A stretch of DNA of 32,705 bases from an uncultured Saprospiraceae bacterium. Its GTDB lineage: Bacteria > Bacteroidota > Bacteroidia > Chitinophagales > Saprospiraceae. The notes below the pieces were generated by a model. That model saw only the letters and a program-made list of their open reading frames with translations. It had not been told where the DNA came from and did no database searches. The stretch spans positions 1-32,705 of the forward strand of contig CALLLR010000078.1 in NCBI GenBank assembly GCA_938008185.1, read 5' to 3'. How positions within the stretch are numbered: the first letter of the stretch is position 1; each line of letters opens with the position of its first letter. The position numbers and the translations under genes are program-made. This document shows, in pieces, positions 7,433 to 15,858 of the stretch.

Positions 7433-7531
7433 TATTTCCAAAACACAGCCGGACCCGCTATCGGTTCTTTCACAGAACTAAAATGCGACGGCAATCTTAC
7501 AATTTTTTTCCCTCCACTTTCCTACAGACTA

Positions 7532-7578
7532 TGAAGTTGTTTCGTAGACTTGGCACTGCCAATCACAAAACAACTTCA
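7532..7578 (+). promoter_or_regulatory. Nested hairpin in the peptide gene's leader
   Basis: An 11-base exact inverted repeat, TGAAGTTGTTT (7532-7542) with AAACAACTTCA (7568-7578), encloses a second 6-base stem TTGGCA/TGCCAA (7550-7562). Further upstream GTTCT-TTCAC-AGAAC (7464-7478) forms another small stem. There is no U-run after it, so it is not a simple terminator. I infer a structured 5' untranslated region that may control translation or stability of the small peptide. Confidence 0.5.
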
Positions 7579-7605
7579 ACTTTATAATCCATAAATTGAA
7601 CAATT

Positions 7606-7788
7606 ATGAACACGCTCGTTTCAAAAACTGCCCCCTTTTCTGTTGCCAAAAAACCATCAAAATCACTGACTCAAATCTCCAAAGAATTAATGGAGATTAC
7701 GGATGCGCAGAAGCAAACCCTGATGGGTGGAGTCGTTTTCCGAATTCGTCGCAAGAAGAAACTTTGTGGAAATATTGTCCCACAATAA
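7606..7788 (+). CDS. Small peptide with double-glycine leader, possible RiPP/bacteriocin precursor
   Basis: 60 residues. The leader-like part (1-42) includes ISKELMEITDAQKQTLMGG, which fits the double-glycine leader pattern (acidic/hydrophobic helix, then L-x-GG) cleaved by C39-peptidase ABC transporters. The predicted 18-residue product VVFRIRRKKKLCGNIVPQ is strongly basic with one cysteine. A one-cysteine core rules out an internal disulphide or a Ser/Thr-to-Cys lanthionine-rich product. No modification enzyme or peptidase-transporter gene is adjacent; the nearest downstream gene is a TPR protein. An overlapping frame from 7596 is open but has no leader-like features. Function is inferred from the leader alone. 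The alternative is a short hypothetical protein with a chance GG. Confidence 0.5.
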   Translation: MNTLVSKTAPFSVAKKPSKSLTQISKELMEITDAQKQTLMGGVVFRIRRKKKLCGNIVPQ

Positions 7789-8004
7789 ATAGGAGTCATC
7801 CTTCAAAAAAATCCTTTGTGACTTTGTAAATTTGTGGCAATTTAATTTTGTCTTCCATTGAGTTAACTATAAAAAACTGAAACCTTAGGAAATTTAATCC
7901 GTTTTAAAAGTACGAATTAATTTAGCTAATTCACCTCAGCTTTCCGTTTCCTCAATAAATCTTACATCTACACTGTCCAATCTTACCGTGGTCTAATTTA
8001 CCGA

Positions 8005-8034
8005 TTGTAAATTATTCAAACTGTCGTATTATTG
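8005..8034 (+). promoter_or_regulatory. Likely promoter of the TPR gene
   Basis: TTG at 8005-8007, exactly 19 bases of spacer, then TATTATTG at 8027-8034 (seven of eight to TAnnTTTG). The start codon at 8066 follows 31 bases later. Apart from this, the 7789-8065 gap shows no other feature. Confidence 0.45.
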
Positions 8035-8065
8035 TGTTATACAATTTATAATATCCGACATAACA

Positions 8066-9544
8066 ATGATTAATGCATTAACATTATCATTTACAGACTT
8101 TGACACTATTTTTTTTGAAACACTTAACGAAACCGCTATGAATCAGCTTTACCCTGATAAAGAACCTTATTTACACGATTGGATTTCTCACTTCGAGCAG
8201 GAATCACCCAATGGATCCGTCATTCCGATGGATGAGCAGCCTTACCTACGTGTCATTCAATATTTTGAAGAAGAAGTTTCTCTCCACAAAGCATTGGAAA
8301 TAACTGATACCGCATTACGGCAGCATAAATTTTCCAGTAGTATTCACGCCAAAAAAGCATTGCTCCTGCTCCAAACCAGCGCCCCCGAATTGGCTTTGGA
8401 ATCACTGGATCGCGCCGAATGGTTTGGGATGTCTTTCATTGAAGTAGATCTAATAAGAATAAAAGCTTACGTCGCTCTTTTTGACTTTTCCCGCGCGCAG
8501 AAAGTTGTGGACGATCTCAGAAATTTTAAATTAACCAAAGAACAGGAATGTCAAACTTTCGTGATGGAAGCAGAAATATTCCGAGTCCAGAAAGACTATT
8601 ATTCAATGTACCGGGCGCTAAAAATGGCGCTAACAATTATCCCCGATAATGAGCAGGCCCTGAAACAAATTTGGTTGGCAATGGAGATGAGTCGCCAGTA
8701 TGATGACTGCCTGGATTTTCACCACGAACTATTAGAAAAAGATGCGTACCAATATCTTACGTGGTTTAACCTTGGACATGCCTATTACAATAAGTATGAA
8801 TACAGCGAAGCGATGGATGCTTTCGAATATTCTTACGTAATCAACGAACTGTTTTTGCCTGCCTATCTGGATTATATCGAAACAGCTATTCACCAGCAAA
8901 AATTCTTCCTAGCCATTAATTGTTTAGAAAATGCTCGTCGTCATTTCGATCTGGACGAAGAGATGCTTTTCAAAATGGCCCTTTGTCACCAAAAAATAAA
9001 ATTATACGATAAGGCCCGCACCTATTTTTACCGGGCCAAGCGGATGGATACTTATAATTCAGATACCTACTTTCATCTGGGAGAATGCTACGCCGCCGAA
9101 CAGCGATACCGCGAAGCCATTTATCATTTTAAGACCGCCATTGATTTACAGCCCGAAGTGGAAGAATACCATCTTGGACTGGCCCTGGCCTATGCTGGTA
9201 ATCAACAGGAAGAACTGGCTACCGAACAATTTGAACTGGCCATAAATTCGGCCGCTCACCGGAACGAATTCTGGGCTGCCTATGCTACATGGCATTTAAC
9301 CAAAAAACGATACGAGCAAGCGCTTACGGTGTTAGAAGAAGCCGAAGAATATACTTATGGAACTGATCTGTGTTATCTGAAGGCAGCCTGTTTAGCAAAC
9401 ATTCAAAAAGATTTTCATCCCGAATTAATCGAAGGATTAAAAAACGAGCCTAAAAATAAAAACCTCTTTTTCGATTTCGCGCCCGTTTCCTGTCAGGAGG
9501 ATACAAAAATAAAAGGGATGCTTCGTTATTACGAAGTTATTTAA
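8066..9544 (+). CDS. Tetratricopeptide-repeat protein
   Basis: 492 residues, no signal peptide, likely cytoplasmic. From about residue 70 to 450 it is built of helical hairpins of about 34 residues. The clearest TPR units are YLTWFNLGHAYYNKYEYSEA, MLFKMALCHQKIKLYDKART, TYFHLGECYAAEQRYREAIY and YHLGLALAYAGNQQEELATE, with the canonical W/L-G-Y-A-P spacing. TPRs bind other proteins. Homologues of similar size are common and uncharacterised in Bacteroidota. It has its own predicted promoter and follows the double-glycine peptide by 277 bases. Nothing ties the two together beyond position. The coding sequence is intact. Confidence 0.88.
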   Translation: MINALTLSFTDFDTIFFETLNETAMNQLYPDKEPYLHDWISHFEQESPNGSVIPMDEQPYLRVIQYFEEEVSLHKALEITDTALRQHKFSSSIHAKKALLLLQTSAPELALESLDRAEWFGMSFIEVDLIRIKAYVALFDFSRAQKVVDDLRNFKLTKEQECQTFVMEAEIFRVQKDYYSMYRALKMALTIIPDNEQALKQIWLAMEMSRQYDDCLDFHHELLEKDAYQYLTWFNLGHAYYNKYEYSEAMDAFEYSYVINELFLPAYLDYIETAIHQQKFFLAINCLENARRHFDLDEEMLFKMALCHQKIKLYDKARTYFYRAKRMDTYNSDTYFHLGECYAAEQRYREAIYHFKTAIDLQPEVEEYHLGLALAYAGNQQEELATEQFELAINSAAHRNEFWAAYATWHLTKKRYEQALTVLEEAEEYTYGTDLCYLKAACLANIQKDFHPELIEGLKNEPKNKNLFFDFAPVSCQEDTKIKGMLRYYEVI

Positions 9545-9654
9545 AAAATAAATTTATTAAACAAAACTTTCCTATTTCTGTTAAAAAGTGACAAGCGTTC
9601 AGGTACGTCTTGTTGCTTTTTTTTGCAGTTGTTTATAAAAAAAATTCTCCCCAC

Positions 9655-10341
9655 ATGTGCGGACGTGCTACCCTGTCGAAATCTAAAGCAGCTCTGGAAA
9701 AACGTTTTCGGGCAAAATTTAGTCCCATTGACGAAGATCAGAAGATCGTCAACTATAACGTGGCACCTACCCAACTACATCCTGTCATTACCAACGAAAA
9801 TCCCGATCAGATTCAACTGTTTAAATGGGGACTCATCCCCTTTTGGGCCAAGGACGCAAAAATCGGCAGCCGAATGATTAATTCTCGAATTGAAACGATT
9901 ACCGAAAAACCTTCTTTTCGCAATGCGGTCAAACGTCGCCGGTGCCTGGTACCTTTTGATGGTTTTTACGAATGGAAAAAAATAGATAATCGCAAACAAC
10001 CTTATTATATTCACCTGAGGACAAAGGAAGTTTTTACGATGGCTGGCATCTGGGAAAAATGGAAAAATCCGGAAAATGACCAACCCGTTTATTCCTTTTC
10101 GGTGATTACCCAGTCGCCCAGTAAGTTTATGGCGCCTATTCACGACCGAATGCCCGCTATTTTATTACCGGAGGCAGAAGCAAAATGGCTGGATATTTCT
10201 ATTCCTCCCCAAGAAGCACTGCAACTAATTCGTCCCCTCGAAGATGATTTACTAGCCGCTTATCCCGTATCCAACCAGGTAAATCGGGTGAGTGAAAATA
10301 ACCCGGAATTGCTCGTCCCATTTTCGCCAGATCAGGCATAA
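9655..10341 (+). CDS. yedK: SRAP/HMCES-family abasic-site crosslinking protein
   Basis: 228 residues. SRAP proteins trap abasic sites in single-stranded DNA by a thiazolidine bond through Cys2, protecting replication forks. The start at 9655 is chosen because it gives MCGRATL, placing the catalytic Cys at position 2 after Met removal; the longer upstream frame from 9610 would bury it. Other conserved residues are present: Asn76 and Arg78 in NSRIET, Glu106 in VPFDGFYEW and His163 in HDRMPAILL, matching Asn75, Arg77, Glu105 and His160 of E. coli YedK. A monocistronic layout is likely: 110 bases from the TPR gene and 179 from the next gene. No LexA-like box was recognised. The family was formerly called 'SOS response-associated peptidase'. 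Confidence 0.95.
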   Translation: MCGRATLSKSKAALEKRFRAKFSPIDEDQKIVNYNVAPTQLHPVITNENPDQIQLFKWGLIPFWAKDAKIGSRMINSRIETITEKPSFRNAVKRRRCLVPFDGFYEWKKIDNRKQPYYIHLRTKEVFTMAGIWEKWKNPENDQPVYSFSVITQSPSKFMAPIHDRMPAILLPEAEAKWLDISIPPQEALQLIRPLEDDLLAAYPVSNQVNRVSENNPELLVPFSPDQA

Positions 10342-10520
10342 AGTAATTTTCTTTCTTTTACTTATTATCAAAAATAGAAAAAAAACCTTATTTTGTTTTC
10401 CTAATCTACTGAATGATCTCTAACCTATTTCCCGAACATAAAATTTTCACACATCAAGTACGTGGGCAATTTTTACAATCATTAATATTGTCTGAATACT
10501 TAGAAGGAAATAACTAACAC

Positions 10521-12911
10521 ATGACAAAATTTAAGTACTTATCCGTTTTGCTAATTGCCTTAGCGAGTATCTTTTCATTTTCACTTTTTGCCCAACCCTG
10601 CTCTGGAGGATTATCCGATGGGTATCCTTGTAATAATATTGGGCTGGCTTCCAGGGTTGACCTAGTCGATTTAGGCGGCAGTGGCGGCAACGATATCTGG
10701 GGATATCGCAGTCCTTCTACCAATAGAGAGTATGCGCTGATGGGATTGACCACTGGTGTATCATTTGTAGATGTTACGGTGCCAGCCGCTCCAGTCGTAC
10801 TTGGATTTTTACCGAGTCATAATGGAACCACGTCTCCGTGGCGTGATATTCGTGAAAAAAATGGCTATGCTTACATTGGTGCAGATAACATTGCGGAGCA
10901 TGGAATTCAAATTTTTGAATTGAGTCAACTGGACGCAGCTGCCACCGGGCCACCCGCAAATCTACCAATAGCATTTTCAGAAACCAGTCACATAAGTTTT
11001 GGGGTAAATGGAACTTCTCATAATGTAGTTACGAATTTAAACCCGGCTTCTAACTTTTTATACGTAGTAGGTCAACGAAATTCGATCTTCGAAGGAGTAA
11101 CTGCGCTTGATTTAATTGATCCTGAAATGCCTGATCAGCAAGGATTATTTAATTCCGATGGGTATAGTCATGATATGATGTGTGTCACTTACCGTGGGCC
11201 GGATACAGATTATACTGGTCAGGAAATTTGTATTGGCTTCAATGAGAGCATCTTCAGTATTATTGACATGACGGATAAGAACAATATTATTCCTATTTCC
11301 TCACGAACTTATACTGGAGTGAGCTATACGCATCAAGGCTGGATCAGCGATGACCACAAATACTTAATGATTGATGATGAACTAGACGAGTCACAATTTA
11401 GTCATGACCTCCGGACTTACTTTTTTGATCTCTCAGATCTGGATAATCCAGTCCCCCTAACCAACAATTATTATCAACATAGCATCTCTGCCATTGATCA
11501 TAATATGTTCGTCAAAGGACCTTACCTTTATCAGGCGAATTACGAAGCAGGACTAAGAGTACTCAATATCAGTGATTTGGACGGAGGAATTGGAACTATT
11601 TCTGAAGCCGGTTTTTTCGATATTTTACCGTCGCAAAACACAGCTGCCTTTAACGGTGCCTGGGGCGTTTTCCCTTATTTACCCAGTGGAAGTATTTTGG
11701 TCAGTGGACGAGCAGATATAGATGCCGGTGTACAAACTGGAGGACTTTTTGTCCTAACGCCAGATCTTCCCCACCACTATCTGACCACGAACACTGCTTC
11801 GGAAATCCAAACCATTTGTGCGGGTGAAGCAGTCACTTTTACTTTTATTAAACATAATATGTACGGATTTTCGGGTGCTGTTAACTATACGGTGGAAGAC
11901 CTTGATCCATCCTTGACGAGTATCGTCAATGCGACGGGGAATACCGTTACCGTGAGTATATTCAATACTGGCTCGTTGACTGAAAATCAATATTTCAGGG
12001 TAAAATCCACGCCAACGAACGGTCCATCCAGTAAAATATCAGGAGCGATCATTGTCGAAACAGATCCGACGGCTGCTCCTTTGCTCGTGCCTGCCGATAA
12101 TTCAACAATCAATGACGAAACGCCCACTTTAACCTGGACACCCAACGATGATACGGACATCTACGCTGTAGAAATTGCCACGGATCCCGGCATTACCAAT
12201 ATCGTACAATCAGCTACCGGACTTACGACCAATGAATATACTGCTACTCCTCTGGCGGATAATACTACGTATTACTGGCAGGTCACTTCGACTAATAGTT
12301 GTGGGCAAACCGCTTCTACTGTTTTTAATTTCAGTCTGAATACCGGAGTGGTTCCCGTTGAGTTGGTAAATTTTACGGGGGTACACCGCGATAAAATAAA
12401 CCATTTAAACTGGAATACCGCCGCCGAAATCAACAATGCGGGTTTTGAAATTCAACGACAACAGGCGGATCGGGATCGGAATTTTGAGACAATCGGCTGG
12501 GTAGACGCCCAATCTGCTGACGGTGCGACTTATCAATTTAAAGACGATCAGATTACCGTGGGTGCCCGTTATTATTATCGATTGAAACAAGTAGATCTGG
12601 ACGGAAACTTTGAGTTTAGTCCGATTGTCACCTTAGAGGTTCTGGGTAAACATCCGGGTTTAATCCTCTATCCTAATCCGGTACAAAATCAACTTTCTCT
12701 GGATTTGTTTTTACCTGATTTGAATGTTAATCAACCCGTTGAGTTTTCAATTTTCAGTTTGACAGGACAGGAAGTTTTACAATATTCTTTTAGCTTAGAG
12801 GTGCCATTCAGTACCCAGACCGTTTCGGTAGAAAAATTATCGCCGGGGGTGTACGTGGGGATGGTGATGCAGGGGGATGTGAGATTGCCCGTAAGGTTTG
12901 TGAAATGGTAG
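10521..12911 (+). CDS. T9SS-secreted choice-of-anchor B protein
   Basis: 796 residues. A signal peptide (1-25, ending SFSLFAQ) is followed by a choice-of-anchor-B region (about 30-425) with repeated LVIVD-like blades such as GVSFVDVTVPAAPVVLGFLP, SRTYTGVSYTHQGWISDDHK and GLRVLNISDLDGG, expected to form a beta-propeller. A linker domain follows, then a fibronectin-III-like domain (about 517-606, TPTLTWTPNDDTDIYAVEIA with YYWQVTSTNSCG). A second beta domain beginning VELVNFTGVHRDKINHLNW is followed by a type A T9SS sorting domain (about 710-796, LYPNPVQNQLSLDL to GVYVGMV). It is therefore exported by T9SS and released or anchored at the surface. Ligand unknown; the choice-of-anchor-B family is uncharacterised. 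No operon partner is evident. Confidence 0.9.
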   Translation: MTKFKYLSVLLIALASIFSFSLFAQPCSGGLSDGYPCNNIGLASRVDLVDLGGSGGNDIWGYRSPSTNREYALMGLTTGVSFVDVTVPAAPVVLGFLPSHNGTTSPWRDIREKNGYAYIGADNIAEHGIQIFELSQLDAAATGPPANLPIAFSETSHISFGVNGTSHNVVTNLNPASNFLYVVGQRNSIFEGVTALDLIDPEMPDQQGLFNSDGYSHDMMCVTYRGPDTDYTGQEICIGFNESIFSIIDMTDKNNIIPISSRTYTGVSYTHQGWISDDHKYLMIDDELDESQFSHDLRTYFFDLSDLDNPVPLTNNYYQHSISAIDHNMFVKGPYLYQANYEAGLRVLNISDLDGGIGTISEAGFFDILPSQNTAAFNGAWGVFPYLPSGSILVSGRADIDAGVQTGGLFVLTPDLPHHYLTTNTASEIQTICAGEAVTFTFIKHNMYGFSGAVNYTVEDLDPSLTSIVNATGNTVTVSIFNTGSLTENQYFRVKSTPTNGPSSKISGAIIVETDPTAAPLLVPADNSTINDETPTLTWTPNDDTDIYAVEIATDPGITNIVQSATGLTTNEYTATPLADNTTYYWQVTSTNSCGQTASTVFNFSLNTGVVPVELVNFTGVHRDKINHLNWNTAAEINNAGFEIQRQQADRDRNFETIGWVDAQSADGATYQFKDDQITVGARYYYRLKQVDLDGNFEFSPIVTLEVLGKHPGLILYPNPVQNQLSLDLFLPDLNVNQPVEFSIFSLTGQEVLQYSFSLEVPFSTQTVSVEKLSPGVYVGMVMQGDVRLPVRFVKW

Positions 12912-12913
12912 TA

Positions 12914-12925
12914 GGCACTAGTGCC
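12914..12925. repeat. 12-base perfect palindrome after a T9SS gene
   Basis: GGCACTAGTGCC is a perfect palindrome starting two bases after the stop codon at 12911. It is followed by the quasi-repeat ACCTAAATACCTAA. It could be part of a dispersed intergenic element or a weak stem; there is no T-run to make it a terminator. Confidence 0.4.
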
Positions 12926-12986
12926 TTGGGACCTAAATACCTAACCGCTTATACGGCCTCTTTTCGAATCACACTTGTTTAAGAAG

Positions 12987-13610
12987 ATGTTTAAGGAAAA
13001 ATTCTTTTACCTTACCGTTCTTATGATTTTAAAAATAATAAAGAATAACCGCTGGCTGCGGCAACAATATATTCAGACGTTGAGTCGGTTTTGGGTGAAA
13101 GAAAAGGTGGGTCGGTTTCTTCCGTGGCTCCCCGCAGGAAGTACGGCGGTAGACATTGGTGCGGGGAATGGCCTGGTGGCTCTGGAGTTACAAAAGGCGG
13201 GTATTCAGGCTACGGCAGTGGACGTAGCGGACCTTTCTATTCTTCCGGAAATTCCGGTAACCGTCTACGATGGCAAGACCCTCCCCTTTCCGGATCGTCA
13301 TTTTCAACATGCTTTATTACTCACGGTTTTACATCATACCACCGATCCGGTGGCGGTCTTAAAAGAAACGGCACGCGTGGCGGAACGGGTGATTATTATT
13401 GAGGATGTTTATAAAAACTGGCTACAGAAATACGCGACTTTTGCAATGGATACGCTGGTCAATTTTGGGCATTCGGAAATGACGTACCAAAATCGTTCGA
13501 TGCGGGAATGGAAGGAGATTTTTGCGGAATTGGGTTTGGAAGTGGTGGCGGAAAAAGAGAAGCGGGTGCTGGGGATTTTTCGGCAGGTGACTTTTTTGGT
13601 AAAGTGTTGA
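12987..13610 (+). CDS. Class I SAM-dependent methyltransferase
   Basis: 207 residues from the ATG at 12987; a TTG at 12975 in frame is a weaker start and another ATG lies at 13023. The Rossmann SAM-binding motif I reads AVDIGAGNGLVALEL (about residues 54-68). Motif II-like ATAVDVADLS and the motif IV-like region FPDRHFQHALLLTVLHHTTDP (about 101-121) follow, as in UbiE/Methyltransf_11 proteins. The C-terminal TFLVK strand fits the fold. The substrate cannot be told from the sequence. A basic, hydrophobic N-terminus (FFYLTVLMILKIIKNNRWLR) suggests membrane association or a lipid-like substrate, as an inference. It is followed by a bidirectional terminator shared with sppA. Confidence 0.85.
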   Translation: MFKEKFFYLTVLMILKIIKNNRWLRQQYIQTLSRFWVKEKVGRFLPWLPAGSTAVDIGAGNGLVALELQKAGIQATAVDVADLSILPEIPVTVYDGKTLPFPDRHFQHALLLTVLHHTTDPVAVLKETARVAERVIIIEDVYKNWLQKYATFAMDTLVNFGHSEMTYQNRSMREWKEIFAELGLEVVAEKEKRVLGIFRQVTFLVKC

Positions 13611-13683
13611 GTTGTTCAGTTAAGAGCCTATTCTTTACTGATTTCCGATGGGTGTCCTTTTACGTAGTAATGGTAACGCAAAA

Positions 13684-13716
13684 AAAACACCCGCCAAAAT
13701 ATTCAACGGGTGTTTT
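13684..13716. terminator. Bidirectional intrinsic terminator
   Basis: Arms AAAACACCCG (13684-13693) and CGGGTGTTTT (13707-13716) form a 10-base stem with an A-rich side upstream and a T-rich side downstream. It sits between convergent genes (methyltransferase plus, sppA minus) and can serve both. Confidence 0.85.
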
Positions 13717-13740
13717 CCTTTTTATCAATATCACCATATC

Positions 13741-15513
13741 CTACATCGGCTCCAACACAAATGGCAACCTCGCCTGCACACCTTGCATCTGTACCACTTC
13801 CTGCACATAATCAAAGTAAGGAAATACTTTTGACAGTTCAGATTTTACGGCACGTTGTGTAATCGAAGCCTGATCTTTATTTTGTAGTTCATCCAATATT
13901 CTTTCAAGCTGATCTTTAATTTTTGGATATTCTGCTACTCGGTATTTGGTCAGACCAGCCAGATTTGCAGCCGTTGCAAGTGCCTCGTCCAGACCGCCCA
14001 TCGCATCGACCAATTTAATCTCCAGTGCTTTTTCGCCCGTCCATACGCGCCCCTGAGCAATTTCGTGCGCCTGATCCCGGGTCATCCCTCGTCCGTCAGC
14101 TACGCGCTTTAGAAAAATTTCATAAAACTCTTCAACTCCGGATTGCAGGATTTTTCCTTCGACGGGTGATATATCGAAAAGTGGTGTCAGACCGTGTGCG
14201 AAAGGTCCCGTTTTGACGGTATCAAAAGTAACACCCACTTTATCTTTTAACATATCTTCCAGACTGGGAATCATCGCAAATACCCCAATAGATCCGGTAA
14301 TTGTATTGGGCTCCGCGTAAATCGTGTCGGCGTTACAAGCAACGTAATAACCACCCGAAGCAGCGACATCTCCCATTGAGGCTACGTAAGGTTTACCCGC
14401 CGCTTTGGCCAATTCCAGTTCCCTCCACATAATATCTGAAGCCAATCCACTACCTCCGCCACTATTGACCCGAACTACAATCGCTTTAACCTTATCATCT
14501 TTTCGCAGCTTGCGGATAATTTTAGCATATTTATCACCACCTGTACTACCAACACCTCCCTGTCCATCTACGATATTCCCTTCCATATAAACAACTGCAA
14601 TTCGATCCTTAATGGTAAAGTCCGTTTTGCTGCTGTGATCGCGAGCGTAACCACGCAAACTCATAGCATTAATATCATCGTCTTCCTCCAGTCCCAGATC
14701 ATCTTTTAACATCGTCAGGATCTCATCCCAGTATTTTTTCCCATCTACCATTTTATAATTAATGGCATCATCGGCATTTCTTAAGGAATAATTCTCGGCG
14801 ATTTCTCTTAGCTGCTCCGTAGAAATACCACGAGATTCGGAAATATCATTTAGATAAATTTCGTATAACCCTTCGATGTATTCTCTGGTTTGCATTTTTG
14901 CCTGCTCGCTCATATTGTAACGACGGTAAGGCTCCGTTGCACTTTTAAATTGACCCGCGTAGAAAACCTGCATATCAATTTCCAGACGATCCAGCATGTC
15001 TTTTAAAAACGGAACCGTCGCCGAAAATCCTAAAAAGTCCACACCTCCCAAAGGATGAACATAGACCTTATCAGCAGCGGAAGCGAGGTAGTAAGTTCCC
15101 TGCGTATAGTAAGTGGAATGTGCATAGACAAATTTGCCACTTTCTTTAAAATCTAAAATCGCATCCCGTAGATTAGAAGCACCCGCTCGTCCCGTACCAA
15201 CGGAACTAAGATCCAGCAACAATCCTTTTATTTTATCGTCCGTCTTGGCATGCTTTAAAGCGGCCATCAAATCATGCAGGCCAACTACTTTCTGGTCTTC
15301 CAGCGAAAAACCCGTAGACTCCGCATTTCCGGTAAGTTCCGGAATGGGATCTTTTAAAGTTAGCTTTAGTACCGAATTCGTTTTTACGATACTCTTTTTA
15401 TTCATCGCCGAAGAAGCCGCAGAGGCTCCGACCATAAATAGTATACCAAATAAGACAATCCCAGCCAGCACAACGCCCAGACAGGAAGCCATTATTGTTT
15501 TAAAAAAAGTCAT
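13741..15513 (-). CDS. sppA: Signal peptide peptidase SppA, 67K type
   Basis: 590 residues, the two-domain long form found in E. coli. An N-terminal membrane anchor (about 6-30, SCLGVVLAGIVLFGILFMVG) places the protease on the outer face of the inner membrane. The catalytic Lys190 lies in FYAGQFKSATEPYRR, corresponding to E. coli Lys209, and the nucleophile Ser386 in MGDVAASGGYYVAC, corresponding to Ser409. The glycine-rich VRVNSGGGSGLASD precedes it. SppA degrades cleaved signal peptides and some membrane proteins, which suits a chromosome rich in exported T9SS cargo. It ends at a shared terminator and starts from a 345-base divergent region facing the large adhesin gene. All catalytic residues are present and the frame is intact. 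Confidence 0.95.
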   Translation of the reverse strand: MTFFKTIMASCLGVVLAGIVLFGILFMVGASAASSAMNKKSIVKTNSVLKLTLKDPIPELTGNAESTGFSLEDQKVVGLHDLMAALKHAKTDDKIKGLLLDLSSVGTGRAGASNLRDAILDFKESGKFVYAHSTYYTQGTYYLASAADKVYVHPLGGVDFLGFSATVPFLKDMLDRLEIDMQVFYAGQFKSATEPYRRYNMSEQAKMQTREYIEGLYEIYLNDISESRGISTEQLREIAENYSLRNADDAINYKMVDGKKYWDEILTMLKDDLGLEEDDDINAMSLRGYARDHSSKTDFTIKDRIAVVYMEGNIVDGQGGVGSTGGDKYAKIIRKLRKDDKVKAIVVRVNSGGGSGLASDIMWRELELAKAAGKPYVASMGDVAASGGYYVACNADTIYAEPNTITGSIGVFAMIPSLEDMLKDKVGVTFDTVKTGPFAHGLTPLFDISPVEGKILQSGVEEFYEIFLKRVADGRGMTRDQAHEIAQGRVWTGEKALEIKLVDAMGGLDEALATAANLAGLTKYRVAEYPKIKDQLERILDELQNKDQASITQRAVKSELSKVFPYFDYVQEVVQMQGVQARLPFVLEPM

Positions 15514-15594
15514 AGATTATTGATTTTAAACAACTTGAAGAATTAAGTAGTTGGACAAAATTATATTATTTAATTCGTCTGATTACTCAGTTTG

Positions 15595-15602
15595 CAAATA
15601 TA
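15595..15602 (-). promoter_or_regulatory. Likely -7 box of sppA
   Basis: On the minus strand this reads TATATTTG, a perfect TAnnTTTG match, about 80 bases before the sppA start at 15513. No TTG is evident at the -33 distance; a TTTG exists 34 bases further upstream. Confidence 0.45.
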
Positions 15603-15674
15603 AGCCATATCTCTGCAGACCCTTACATTTTTTGGACAAACTCTTCCTTTTTATAGCCTAAGAGGAGGTTTTGA

Positions 15675-15690
15675 TACCCAAAAAAGGGTA
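15675..15690. promoter_or_regulatory. Palindromic candidate operator in the sppA/adhesin divergent region
   Basis: TACCC and GGGTA are separated by six A bases, a 16-base palindrome-like site in the 15514-15858 divergent gap, about 170 bases before the adhesin start and upstream of the sppA -7 box. The shape suits a dimeric DNA-binding protein. The regulator is unknown. I see no other gene or RNA in this gap. Confidence 0.4.
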
Positions 15691-15858
15691 AATACCGGCG
15701 CGAATCGTCAATAACATAGCATTTTGTCGATTTTTTTGACAATTTAAAGAACAGAAAACAGAAATTGAATAACTTAGAGCAAACTTACGCGAACACCAAA
15801 ACCTAACCTGAAAACAGACCACCCTGGGTCTCTTTCAAGGATCAACAATCCAGCTTGC

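Noticed and set aside
7440-7580. Hairpin region as an integron attC site
   Set aside because: No matching RYYYAAC/GTTRRRY core pair was seen and no integrase or cassette array is present.
7483-7587. A 35-codon frame inside the leader of the double-glycine peptide gene (starting MRRQSYNFF)
   Set aside because: It coincides with the inverted repeats, has no recognisable features, and its codons are dictated by the hairpin arms. Without conservation data it cannot be called a gene.
7596-7829. 77-codon frame overlapping the double-glycine peptide
   Set aside because: It overlaps in another frame, is rich in Asn, Cys and Ser without pattern, and lacks leader features; treated as a shadow.
9591-9624. 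ACAAG/CTTGT with a following T8 run as a terminator of the TPR gene
   Set aside because: The stem is only five bases with a 13-base loop, too weak to call; the T-run is noted only.
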